A DNA stretch of 6,264 nt from contig JAUVIT010000118.1 in assembly GCA_030592605.1 (NCBI GenBank), forward strand, positions 1-6,264, read 5' to 3'. This DNA is from Bacteroidota bacterium (lineage in GTDB: Bacteria; Bacteroidota; Bacteroidia; Bacteroidales; GCA-2748055). The notes under the pieces were generated by a model. The model had not been told where the DNA came from and made no database searches. It was given only the letters and a program-made list of their open reading frames with translations. This document shows positions 1-6,264 of this stretch, piece after piece (position 1 is the stretch's first letter; every line of letters begins with the position of its first letter). The position numbers and the translations under genes were made by a program.

Positions 1-37
1 GCCTTAGGGCTGCTTTAGGATCATCATCAAGAATGGC

Positions 38-1065
38 TTAGGTTAGGCTCGTGATCTCTTTGAAATTCTCGGGATTGATCTGCCTCTTTCCCTGTTCAAT
101 CTCTTCCACCATGTGGGTTAGTTGTTTGTTCACAGGTGTGGCAACACCCAGTTCTTTTCCTTTGGAAGCAATATAACCGTTGTAGTTCTTCACCTCGGTT
201 TTGCGGCCCCGCTCCAGGCTCTGTAGACTGGATGATCTGAGCTTCCTGTACTTCATTCCGATCACCCGTATGGTAAGATGTCTCTTTATTCCGGAGAGGA
301 TGCCGGGTGCCAGAAATTTGTAATAATCAAGCTTTCCGGCGGCTCCGGGGGGTATTTTAATTTCCATGGCATTACCCACAGCAACCGCTTCCCTGATCAC
401 TTCAATAAAGAGATTCCGGTTGTTTCGATTAGCCAGCATATCGCCCAGGTATTGACCACAAATGGCACCCAGGGTAGTTACACAAGCATTGATGATTAGT
501 TTGGAATAGAGCTCCTGGAATATTTCACCGCTGACGCGAGTCTCCACCACATGATCCAGAATATGTGCCAATCCTTCCAATTCCTCATCACGCTCCCGCT
601 TCCAGTTTCCAATGATCAGTTCACCCCCGGAGGTCATTTCCACCCTTCCCGGTTCATGCATGGTTCCTCCAAATCCTACCACACATCCAATGGTGCGATT
701 TCCCCCCACCACATCAGCCAGCATCTCCTCACAGATCCCATTCTGCATGGAGACCACCCGGGAGTTAAGATGCAGAAAAGGGAGCATTCCCCTGGCGGCT
801 TCTACCAGTCCATCCGCCTTGGTAGCAATCAGAACATAGTCAAAGGTTCCGCTTAACTCGTCAGTTAAGGCCACTGAGGGGACCTGGATAATGAAGTTCC
901 CGGATTCACCTTCGATCTCTATTCCGTTGTTGTTGATCTTCCCGGCCAGCTCGGGATGCTTGACCATAAGTTGGATATTGTACCCTTCGCGTGCTAATAC
1001 ACCGGCCACCCACCCCCCCCGATAGCACCGGAACCTATTACACAGATTCGTGACTCTTTATCCAT
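38..1065 (-). CDS. panE: 2-dehydropantoate 2-reductase (ApbA/PanE family), reading frame broken near the start
   Basis: Ketopantoate reductases use NADPH to reduce 2-dehydropantoate to pantoate in the cytoplasm, for pantothenate and CoA synthesis. The ATG at 1065 opens a typical Rossmann start, RICVIGSGAIGG, but this frame stops after 23 codons (TAG at 994-996). The rest, 323 codons from a GTG at 1009, lies in another frame. The switch falls in a run of eight G; six G would give GSGAIGGWVAGVLA, the canonical family N-terminus, in a 341-residue protein. Numbering from the GTG at 1009, the body shows QNG at 89-91, the probable catalytic Lys170 in YSKLIINA, Asn174, and the C-terminal domain pattern RSSSLQSL...GRKTEV with Glu272, followed by GVATPVN at 288-294. 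By eye, the family's second Asn (N184 in E. coli PanE) is Thr178 here. The GTG alone would give a protein lacking the nucleotide-binding loop, so I prefer 1065 as the ancestral start. Sequencing error, true pseudogene and slippage are all possible. A paralogue acting on another 2-oxoacid cannot be excluded. Confidence 0.85.
1013..1020 (-). repeat. G8 homopolymer tract at the frameshift point of the reductase gene
   Basis: Eight consecutive C on the plus strand read as eight G in the gene, exactly over the second half of the GxGxxG dinucleotide-binding loop. With eight G the upstream frame runs into a stop 23 codons after the ATG. Losing two G, or gaining one, joins the two frames. Losing two gives the family-like GAIGGWVAG, and gaining one gives a version with one extra Gly. 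The run is seen directly; its cause is not. Confidence 0.9.
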
Positions 1066-1154
1066 TAAGAAATGATTTCATCAGCAATTTATAAATTCCT
1101 CTTTAGAAATAGGCCAAAGAAAAAATGTACTTTTAGTGAAAACTTAGCTCTACG
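1066..1154. promoter_or_regulatory. divergent promoter region between reductase and permease genes
   Basis: This 89-bp A/T-rich gap separates two genes pointing away from each other, so it should contain both promoters. On the plus strand TACTTTTA at 1128-1135 matches the Bacteroidota -7 consensus TAnnTTTG at all but the last base, 19 bp before the permease ATG. The best -33 candidate, TTTA at 1102-1105, is imperfect and slightly far away (22-bp spacer). On the minus strand a TTTG (plus CAAA at 1115-1118) lies about 21 bp before a weak TATAAATT (1086-1093). Neither start codon has a Shine-Dalgarno sequence. The position is strong evidence for promoters; the exact boxes are guesses. Confidence 0.4.
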
Positions 1155-2408
1155 ATGAAACGCTCGTTCTACCTCCTGATCCTGATTTTCCTGGTTTTTT
1201 TCGCCATCTCGTTTTTAACCAATATCCTGGGATCCATTAATCCCAATGTGACTGATAGTTTCAAGCTTTCAGGAACGATGACGGGTATGTTGCCCTTCTC
1301 ATTTTTCATAGCCTATGCCATCATGTCCATTCCTTCGGGTATGTTTGTTCAGAAGTTCGGGGAGAAAAAGAGCCTGATTCTGGCCTGGATTCTCGCCTTT
1401 GCAGGGGCTTTGATCTTTACTTCATTTCCGAAATTCCCTGTTTTCCTGGGTTCCCTGTTTTTAATCGGGAGTGGGATGGCCCTGCTACAGGTGGCACTTT
1501 ATCCACTATTGAGAGTAGTAGGAGGGGAGGAGCACTTTGCTTTTAATTCGGTGATTGCGCAGCTGGTATTTGGAGCAGCATCCTTTTTGAGCCCCTTTGT
1601 TTACTCCTACCTGGTAACGAACCTGGGGAATCCGGCTTCGGAGGGTGGATTTTTAATCGATTTAATCTCAAAACTGACTCCGCTGGACCTTCCCTGGGTC
1701 TCCATTTACCTGGTTTTCTCAGCGATTAGCTTCCTGATGCTGGTGATCATTCTGTCAACAAAGTTTCCTGCGGTTGTTCGCAAGGAAGATGAGATTGTGG
1801 GTGCCTGGGAGACGCATCTTCAGCTATTCAGAAACAGAACCGTGATTCTCTTTTTCTTTGGAATTTTCGCCTATGTTGGAGCAGAGCAGGGAATCGCCAA
1901 CTGGATCTCTGAATTTCTGAGAACTTACCACGGTCTTACTCCGGAGATTGAAGGTGCAAGAACGGTAGGCCTGTTCTGGGGCCTCATGACCGTGGGTTGT
2001 TTCCTGGGATTGGGATTGCTAAAACTGATGGATAGCAAACTGGTGCTGGGAATATTTACTTCTGCAGCACTTATTATCTTAACCTTCACCTTGTTTGGGA
2101 GTCTTAAAATGGCCCTCTTTGGTTTTGCAGCACTGGGATTTTGTCTTTCGGTCATGTATGCCATCATATTCTCACTGGCCCTCAATAGTGTCACCAAATA
2201 TCATGGCTCCTTTGCAGGGATTCTATGTACTGCTATAGCTGGCGGGGCTATTTTCTCATTGTTGATTGGCAAGTTGAAAGATATGATCGGATTGCAATTG
2301 GGAATGGTTCTGCTATACCTGCCACTGGCCTATATCCTAAGCATTGCGTTCTGGGCCAAACCTCTTGTAAGCAATGCCACCATTCGAAAAACGAGCGATA
2401 AGGATTGA
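1155..2408 (+). CDS. major facilitator superfamily permease, FHS (fucose/glucose/galactose symporter-like) family
   Basis: This is an inner-membrane transporter of 417 residues with about 12 hydrophobic segments, near 5-27, 42-62, 73-91, 96-118, 133-155, 181-201, 229-246, 270-290, 296-315, 318-343, 352-371 and 379-400. The FHS hallmark YVGAEQGIANWISEFL at 240-255 in TM7 is clear, as are IPSGMFVQKFGEKKS at 59-73 after TM2 and the late GGAIFSLLIGKLKDMIG block at 363-379. Family members import fucose, glucose, galactose or N-acetylglucosamine, usually with H+ or Na+. Divergence is marked: by eye the E. coli FucP residues Asp46 and Glu135 correspond to Asn23 and Gln112, the usual AANP after TM4 is ALYP (114-117), and the Arg expected in the TM8 motif is Cys282. 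Substrate and coupling ion are therefore unknown, and a non-sugar substrate is possible. The ATG at 1155 gives a normal short N-terminus (MKRSFY) before TM1. The gene is divergent from the reductase and convergent with the next gene. Confidence 0.88.
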   Translation: MKRSFYLLILIFLVFFAISFLTNILGSINPNVTDSFKLSGTMTGMLPFSFFIAYAIMSIPSGMFVQKFGEKKSLILAWILAFAGALIFTSFPKFPVFLGSLFLIGSGMALLQVALYPLLRVVGGEEHFAFNSVIAQLVFGAASFLSPFVYSYLVTNLGNPASEGGFLIDLISKLTPLDLPWVSIYLVFSAISFLMLVIILSTKFPAVVRKEDEIVGAWETHLQLFRNRTVILFFFGIFAYVGAEQGIANWISEFLRTYHGLTPEIEGARTVGLFWGLMTVGCFLGLGLLKLMDSKLVLGIFTSAALIILTFTLFGSLKMALFGFAALGFCLSVMYAIIFSLALNSVTKYHGSFAGILCTAIAGGAIFSLLIGKLKDMIGLQLGMVLLYLPLAYILSIAFWAKPLVSNATIRKTSDKD

Positions 2409-2443
2409 GGATCCCTAAGTTTTCTGAATGCTATTTTCGGCAG
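2409..2443. other. 35-bp convergent junction, no clear terminator
   Basis: The permease stop (TGA at 2406-2408) and the stop of the oppositely oriented HExxH gene (TAG, read from 2446 to 2444) face each other. The sequence contains a small GGATCC palindrome but no stable stem-loop followed by a T-run on either strand. Termination is either Rho-dependent or lies inside the opposing gene. Confidence 0.5.
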
Positions 2444-3214
2444 CTAATCAATACCCTCCAGCCTGGCAAAGAAAAGTTCCGGATCGAGGATTTCCTCTGT
2501 GGAGGGTGGACGATTGTGCAGCAAGATTTTCATGCCTTGTTTCAGACCTGTTGTATCGAGGAATTCAGTGAGGGAATAAGCCGAGTATTTGTAGAATATA
2601 TTATATGCTTTTTCAGGCTGGCTCAGATCTGAAACTTTTTTTGGAATATATGGTCGCCTTTGAGCAATGGTTTCTTTCATTTTCAGGGTGGCATATTCGC
2701 AGATTCCTTCTTCAATAAATCGTGGCCCTGGATCTCCCCGGTCGCTATAGATTCTGAAAAATGATTGGTAGGCCCTGTCCACCTGGATGGAATCTGTCCG
2801 CAGCATTTCTATACTCAGCTGGTAGATGTAGTGGTGCATAAGCTCATGAAAAACAGCGGCTTTTACAAACAAATTGGTACTGATAATAGTATCTCTTCTG
2901 GATCTGTTTAGTGCAGCCAGTTCATAGGCAATAAATATCTCAGCATTGTTAATGAATATTTCGTTTGGATAATAGTTGCCGAGTTCCAGCGGGTTCAGAT
3001 CTGCGTTTTCAGAAAGATCTTCTGTATAGATATTGGCATTGTACAGGGTATCGCCAATAAATTTTTGGAACTCACTAATCAGTCTTTCAGCATTCTCTTC
3101 CACATAGCGATCGATTCCTTTCGTGGTAGGCCGCCCGTTTTTTAGTGGGTAGTCGGGCTTTTCCTGCATGGGAACAAGCAACAAGAGTATGAATAAGACC
3201 ATAGTCATATGCAT
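2444..3214 (-). CDS. putative exported HExxH zinc metallopeptidase-like protein, family not recognised
   Basis: The product has 256 residues. A hydrophobic stretch at 5-14 (MVLFILLLLV) directly after the start suggests a signal peptide or membrane anchor. It lacks the usual Lys/Arg before it and has no Cys for a lipobox, so export is probable but not certain. The core motif is HELMH (His123, Glu124, His127) in a hydrophobic helix context, VFHELMHHYIYQL. About 41 residues later FIEEGICEY (166-174) resembles the NEGFAEY-type element that supplies the third zinc ligand in gluzincin peptidases, which would make Glu169 that ligand. Together these suggest a zinc-dependent peptidase fold. I cannot name a family or substrate, and the protein might be a non-catalytic relative. 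The start at 3214 follows an in-frame TAG 9 bases upstream (3224-3226); in-frame ATGs at 3208 and 3202 are alternatives and would shorten only the first residues. Its neighbours also encode exported hydrolases. Confidence 0.75.
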   Translation of the reverse strand: MHMTMVLFILLLLVPMQEKPDYPLKNGRPTTKGIDRYVEENAERLISEFQKFIGDTLYNANIYTEDLSENADLNPLELGNYYPNEIFINNAEIFIAYELAALNRSRRDTIISTNLFVKAAVFHELMHHYIYQLSIEMLRTDSIQVDRAYQSFFRIYSDRGDPGPRFIEEGICEYATLKMKETIAQRRPYIPKKVSDLSQPEKAYNIFYKYSAYSLTEFLDTTGLKQGMKILLHNRPPSTEEILDPELFFARLEGID

Positions 3215-3317
3215 AAATTTAAACTACCTGTATATAACAATCAACATCTTACAATAGTTTGCGGCCCTGGAAAATTGGCTATATTAAACCCTAGTAGAAT
3301 ATTAGAATCAGAGAACT
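3215..3317. promoter_or_regulatory. divergent promoter region; probable esterase promoter at 3258-3287
   Basis: This 103-bp A/T-rich gap lies between two divergent genes. On the plus strand TTTG at 3258-3261 and TATATTAA at 3280-3287 are 18 bp apart, close to the Bacteroidota -33/-7 arrangement (TTTG, then TAnnTTTG, usually about 19-20 bp apart). The second box matches at six bases or fewer. It would start transcription about 24 bp before the esterase ATG. For the minus-strand HExxH gene only a weak TAGTTTAA just before its first ATG is visible, which may favour one of its downstream ATGs. No Shine-Dalgarno sequence precedes either gene. Confidence 0.4.
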
Positions 3318-4493
3318 ATGAAAAATATACTGATATTTATTGTGACAGCAATGACTCTTATGTCATTTCAAGCCAGTGTACTACAAGCCCAGTACGGGGG
3401 AAATGAAATCGTATCGCCTGAGATTCATGAGGATAATACGGTCACCTTCAGGGTCCAGGCACCAGGAGCGGAAGAGGTGAAGCTAAGGGGCGATTGGATG
3501 CCGGCTGAGGGTTGGGTCCCTGGTTCTGTAGCTATGGAGAGGGATGAGAATGGTCTGTGGGCCTATACAACGGCCGTGCTGGAGCCGGAACTCTATGGAT
3601 ATGCCTTTCTAATTGATGGGGTTAGTACCAACGATCCCAACAATGTATTTGTAAGTCGCGATATTGCCACCAATACCAATATTTTACTGCTTGAGGGGGA
3701 GCAGGCGGACCTTTACCGGGTAATGGATGTACCTCATGGTACGGTGACGCGCACTTGGTATAATTCTCCTGGTCTGAATATGAGCCGTCGTATCACCATT
3801 TATACTCCTCCTGGCTATGAGTCAGCCAGATCATCCTACCCGGTGCTCTACCTCTTGCATGGGGCTGGTGGTGATGAAGAGGCATGGAATGAGCTGGGAA
3901 GAGCCTCACAGATAATGGATAATCTGATTGCCCAGGGCAAGGCCGAGCCGATGATTGTTGTGATGCCCAATGGAAATGTCTCCCAGCAGGCTGCCCCTGG
4001 CGAAGGGAAAAGAGGCTATTACAAGCCTCAGTTTATGGAGACAGGGACCATGGATGGGACCTTCGAAGCGACCTTTTTGGACATTGTGAAATTCGTGGAG
4101 GACAATTACAGGGTGAAAGCAAAAAAGAAGAACAGGGCCGTGGCTGGACTCTCCATGGGTGGATTTCATTCACTACATATCTCACGCTACTATCCCAATA
4201 CCTTTGATTATGTGGGACTTTTTTCGGCAGCTATTCTGCCCAATCAGAATACCACCTCTGAGGTGTACAAAAATATTGACGCCACATTGAAGATCCAGAA
4301 GGAGAATGGATATGAGCTTTACTGGATCGGTATCGGTAAAGCAGATTTTCTCTACAATAATATCGTGAATTACAAAGAGAAGCTGGATGCCATGGGGATG
4401 CCCAATACATATCGCGAAAGCGAGGGTGGACATATCTGGAAGAACTGGCGGATCTACCTGTCCGAGTTTGCGCCTCAGCTTTTTAGACAATAA
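3318..4493 (+). CDS. secreted esterase, alpha/beta-hydrolase of the esterase D / CE1-like family with N-terminal E-set domain
   Basis: This 391-residue exported serine esterase starts with a signal peptide (MKNILIFIVTAMTLMSFQAS, likely cut near Ala24). Residues about 34-125 form an immunoglobulin-like E-set (CBM48-like) domain, with TVTFRVQAPGAEEVKLRGDW at 41-60 and GLWAYTTAVLEPELYGYAF at 79-97. Residues about 140-390 are the esterase D-type hydrolase: LYLLHGAGGDEEAW (177-190) near the oxyanion hole, MIVVMPNGN (212-220), nucleophile Ser279 in GLSMGG, probable acid Asp343 in GKADF, and His372 in EGGHIWKNW. The triad is complete, so the enzyme should be active. Relatives remove acetyl or feruloyl groups from xylan or cleave other carboxylic esters, but the substrate cannot be told from sequence. 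No SusC/SusD pair or glycoside hydrolase is present in the window to show a polysaccharide utilisation locus. The gene ends in two stops in tandem (TAA TAA), 6 bp from the convergent M28 gene. Confidence 0.9.
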   Translation: MKNILIFIVTAMTLMSFQASVLQAQYGGNEIVSPEIHEDNTVTFRVQAPGAEEVKLRGDWMPAEGWVPGSVAMERDENGLWAYTTAVLEPELYGYAFLIDGVSTNDPNNVFVSRDIATNTNILLLEGEQADLYRVMDVPHGTVTRTWYNSPGLNMSRRITIYTPPGYESARSSYPVLYLLHGAGGDEEAWNELGRASQIMDNLIAQGKAEPMIVVMPNGNVSQQAAPGEGKRGYYKPQFMETGTMDGTFEATFLDIVKFVEDNYRVKAKKKNRAVAGLSMGGFHSLHISRYYPNTFDYVGLFSAAILPNQNTTSEVYKNIDATLKIQKENGYELYWIGIGKADFLYNNIVNYKEKLDAMGMPNTYRESEGGHIWKNWRIYLSEFAPQLFRQ

Positions 4494-4499
4494 TAAATT

Positions 4500-6170
4500 C
4501 TATTTAGGTTCGGCAGCTCCCCAATCCGAGTTGGCCAGATCCCAGATATTAAGATAACCCACCTTGATAATGTTGACCATTTTATCCCAGTTCACCAGCT
4601 TGAGATGATCATCAGGTTGATGGTATTCGGGTGGAAAACCTGCCATAAAGTACATGATCGGCACATCTTTCGCTGAGAAGGAAGAGTGGTCGCTGCCACC
4701 GCGCGGACGCTTAGCGGGCCTGAAAGCTACATCAAGATCCAGCTTATATTCCTCAATATTTTTATTGGTCAGCTCCTTCAATACAGAATATGCCTTGGTA
4801 TAGTTCATGCTACACATGTTACCAAGGGTATCATTTGTATTGTCGCGGGAGATCATATCGTAGTTGAGGTTCAGGATCATTTTTGCATCGTCGTAGGGGT
4901 GATCGGCAAAATACCTGGAGCCCAGAAGCCCTTTCTCTTCGCCGGTCCATGCGCAGAATACAATGGTCTTCTCAGGTTTTTCCCCTGTGGCCATACAGGC
5001 CTTGGCAATACTCATTACTCCAACTGTTCCGGAACCATTGTCATCGGCACCGTTCCAGATCCAGCCGTCATGGATGCCCAGGTGGTCGTAATGTCCACCG
5101 ACCACTATGATCTCGGTGGTATCTTTCCCGGGAAGAACGCCAAGCACATTTCTGGCCCGGATTAGTTTTGAATCTACATTTGATTTGACCCTTAGCTTTT
5201 TCCCGGCAAGTACTTTGGAATCAGGCTTCATGCTGCTCTTCACCTTCTCTTGGAACGCTTCCAGATCCACACCAGAACCTTTTACCAGTTCATTCATGAC
5301 CCTGTTGGAAACAGTGATGCGAACTGCATTATTGTTTAGCTCATTTCCTGGAAGACTCATGCGTGTTTCATAATAAGAGGCCCTGGGTTTAACACCTTCA
5401 TAGTTCCCTGAGTTTACACGAAAGGGGAGGTTGGCGGCCCATTCGGCACCAACATCGCTGCCCGGATCTACCTCAATTATAGCAGCCACTCCCAGCTCGG
5501 AAGCACGGTTGTTCTTGGCGCGCATCAGGGTATACCTTCCACGGCCCCATTCCGAAGAAAAGGTATCATACCCTTTTGATGTTTCGTCTGTATGACCCGG
5601 ATAGCCGCTTAATCTCAGGATGATCTTATCCTTTACATCCACATCTTTGAAATCATCATATCCATTCTCCTTATCGGTGAGTCCATAACCCACAAAAACA
5701 ATGGGTAGTTCCATCTCACTGGAAACACCTGAAGCCTGCACCGAAAAATCTGTCTGGTAGGTAAAGTTAAAAGTGCGTGAGCCTCCCGCTGTTGTTTCGG
5801 TGAGCGACAATTCATGATCCTTGCCTGCCCGGGTTTCAATCAGATTGAAATTCTGATAATAGGTTCTATAACTGGAAGGCCTTATCCCTGCCATCCGCTC
5901 AGCCCTGGTGGGTCTCTCAAATTCCATATCACCAGCTGGCTGAAGTCCGTACACCTTGAAAAGACTGGCAATATAATCTGCAGCCATATAGGCACCAGGA
6001 GTTCCGGTGGCCCTTCCTTCGGTCCAGTCGGAAGCAAGAAACTCCAGTTGTCCTTTCACCGCTTGCTGGGTGATGGCATCGAGCCCTTTTTGTTTGGCAT
6101 CCTGGGATTGAGCCGGGAAGGAAAATTGTAAAAGACAAAGAATAAGGATAAGGTGTGCAAATTTTTTCAT
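4500..6170 (-). CDS. secreted M28-family zinc aminopeptidase-like metallopeptidase with PA domain insert
   Basis: This 556-residue product begins with a signal peptide (MKKFAHLILILCLLQFSFPA, cleavage likely near Ser22-Gln23), so it acts in the periplasm or outside the cell. An N-terminal M28 segment follows with EGRATGTPGAYMAADYIA (51-68) and GLQPAGD (75-81). A protease-associated (PA) type insert spans about 155-260, starting PIVFVGYGLTDKENGYDDF. The catalytic part is complete: His360 in VVGGHYDHLG, Asp376 in NGADDNGSG, Glu411 (general base) and Glu412 (ligand) in TGEEKGLLGS, Asp438 in NLNYDMIS, and His517 in FPPEYHQPDDH. These correspond to the five ligands of a two-zinc M28 centre plus the catalytic Glu. 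Members remove N-terminal residues from peptides, and some act on dipeptides or modified substrates; the specificity here is unknown. The ATG at 6170 is favoured because it gives a normal MKK signal peptide, and no Shine-Dalgarno sequence precedes it. Length and architecture match the large PA-containing M28 proteins common in Bacteroidota. Confidence 0.93.
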   Translation of the reverse strand: MKKFAHLILILCLLQFSFPAQSQDAKQKGLDAITQQAVKGQLEFLASDWTEGRATGTPGAYMAADYIASLFKVYGLQPAGDMEFERPTRAERMAGIRPSSYRTYYQNFNLIETRAGKDHELSLTETTAGGSRTFNFTYQTDFSVQASGVSSEMELPIVFVGYGLTDKENGYDDFKDVDVKDKIILRLSGYPGHTDETSKGYDTFSSEWGRGRYTLMRAKNNRASELGVAAIIEVDPGSDVGAEWAANLPFRVNSGNYEGVKPRASYYETRMSLPGNELNNNAVRITVSNRVMNELVKGSGVDLEAFQEKVKSSMKPDSKVLAGKKLRVKSNVDSKLIRARNVLGVLPGKDTTEIIVVGGHYDHLGIHDGWIWNGADDNGSGTVGVMSIAKACMATGEKPEKTIVFCAWTGEEKGLLGSRYFADHPYDDAKMILNLNYDMISRDNTNDTLGNMCSMNYTKAYSVLKELTNKNIEEYKLDLDVAFRPAKRPRGGSDHSSFSAKDVPIMYFMAGFPPEYHQPDDHLKLVNWDKMVNIIKVGYLNIWDLANSDWGAAEPK

Positions 6171-6264
6171 GGTATGGTTTGATTGGGATTAAACAGATTC
6201 AAGAGGTGAATATAAGTGAAAAAATAAGTAAGCCTTTCTCTGATCCTTTTTCAGATACTGTTCC
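6171..6264. promoter_or_regulatory. upstream region of the M28 gene, weak promoter candidate only
   Basis: This 94-bp A/T-rich segment precedes the M28 start. On the minus strand TATATTCA (plus 6207-6214) is a weak match to the Bacteroidota -7 box, about 36 bp before the ATG, without a clear -33 TTTG at the right distance. The minus strand is also open in one frame from the window edge to a TAA at 6189-6191, so the end of another gene could lie here. Neither reading can be settled from this window. Confidence 0.25.

Noticed and set aside
1..37. Sequence downstream of the reductase stop, checked for a terminator or another gene start
   Set aside because: It contains only a weak GCC/GGC mini-hairpin. 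A possible ATG there on the minus strand meets a stop after a few codons.
551..856. Plus-strand open frame of 101 codons inside the reductase gene
   Set aside because: It lies antisense to a well-conserved protein and its translation shows no domain or composition typical of a real gene.
1925..2197. Minus-strand open frame of 90 codons inside the permease gene
   Set aside because: It is antisense to conserved FHS transmembrane segments and has no recognisable product.
2405..2632. Small plus-strand open frame overlapping the permease stop by 4 bp, resembling translational coupling
   Set aside because: It is almost entirely antisense to the C-terminal part of the HExxH gene, which has clear motifs. 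The overlap is probably chance.
3209..3406. Plus-strand open frame of 65 codons covering the esterase promoter and signal peptide
   Set aside because: It overlaps the esterase start in a different frame and runs through a promoter region; it has no export signal or motif.
4686..5165. Plus-strand open frame of 159 codons inside the M28 gene
   Set aside because: It is antisense to the zinc-binding core of the M28 peptidase. The long open frame reflects the codon usage of the real gene.
6189..6263. Minus-strand open frame from the window edge to a TAA, which could be the last 24 residues of an upstream gene (EQYLKKDQRKAY...)
   Set aside because: It is too short to judge. It has no recognisable motif, and a chance open stretch of this length is common.
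1..6264. Search for CRISPR repeats, IS ends, tRNA/rRNA, riboswitches and long repeats
   Set aside because: No regularly spaced repeats, transposase, terminal inverted repeats or structured RNA were visible by eye. The gaps between genes are all about 100 bp or shorter.

Overview
The window looks like ordinary chromosomal DNA of a Bacteroidota bacterium, probably class Bacteroidia or a relative. This rests on several signs. None of the starts has a clear Shine-Dalgarno sequence, and A/T-rich leaders sit in front of the genes. Promoter-like matches resemble the Bacteroidota -33 TTTG / -7 TAnnTTTG type. The gene content also fits: an FHS-family sugar-type permease, a CE1-like secreted esterase with an N-terminal E-set domain, and a large PA-containing M28 peptidase. 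The assignment is an inference; no rRNA or other phylogenetic marker is present.

Layout from left to right, with strands strictly alternating: (1) a ketopantoate reductase family gene (minus, 38-1065), whose Rossmann start is knocked out of frame by a run of eight G (plus-strand C, 1013-1020); (2) an FHS-family major facilitator permease (plus, 1155-2408); (3) a probably exported protein of unknown function with an HExxH...E zinc-peptidase signature (minus, 2444-3214); (4) a secreted alpha/beta-hydrolase esterase (plus, 3318-4493); (5) a secreted M28 metallopeptidase with a PA insert (minus, 4500-6170). Two short divergent gaps (1066-1154 and 3215-3317) must hold back-to-back promoters. Two convergent junctions (35 bp and 6 bp) separate the gene ends and contain no convincing terminator. 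Each gene therefore appears to be transcribed alone, at least within the window.

Genes 3 to 5 encode exported hydrolases and could act together in breaking down polymers outside the cytoplasm, but nothing in the sequence proves a shared pathway. The reductase would serve pantothenate/CoA synthesis or a related 2-oxoacid reduction. The permease imports an unknown small solute.

I found no mobile element, CRISPR array, RNA gene or new multi-gene system. The points most worth a second look are the G8 frameshift in the reductase, the neutral replacement of both expected proton-coupling residues in the permease, and the unassigned HExxH protein.
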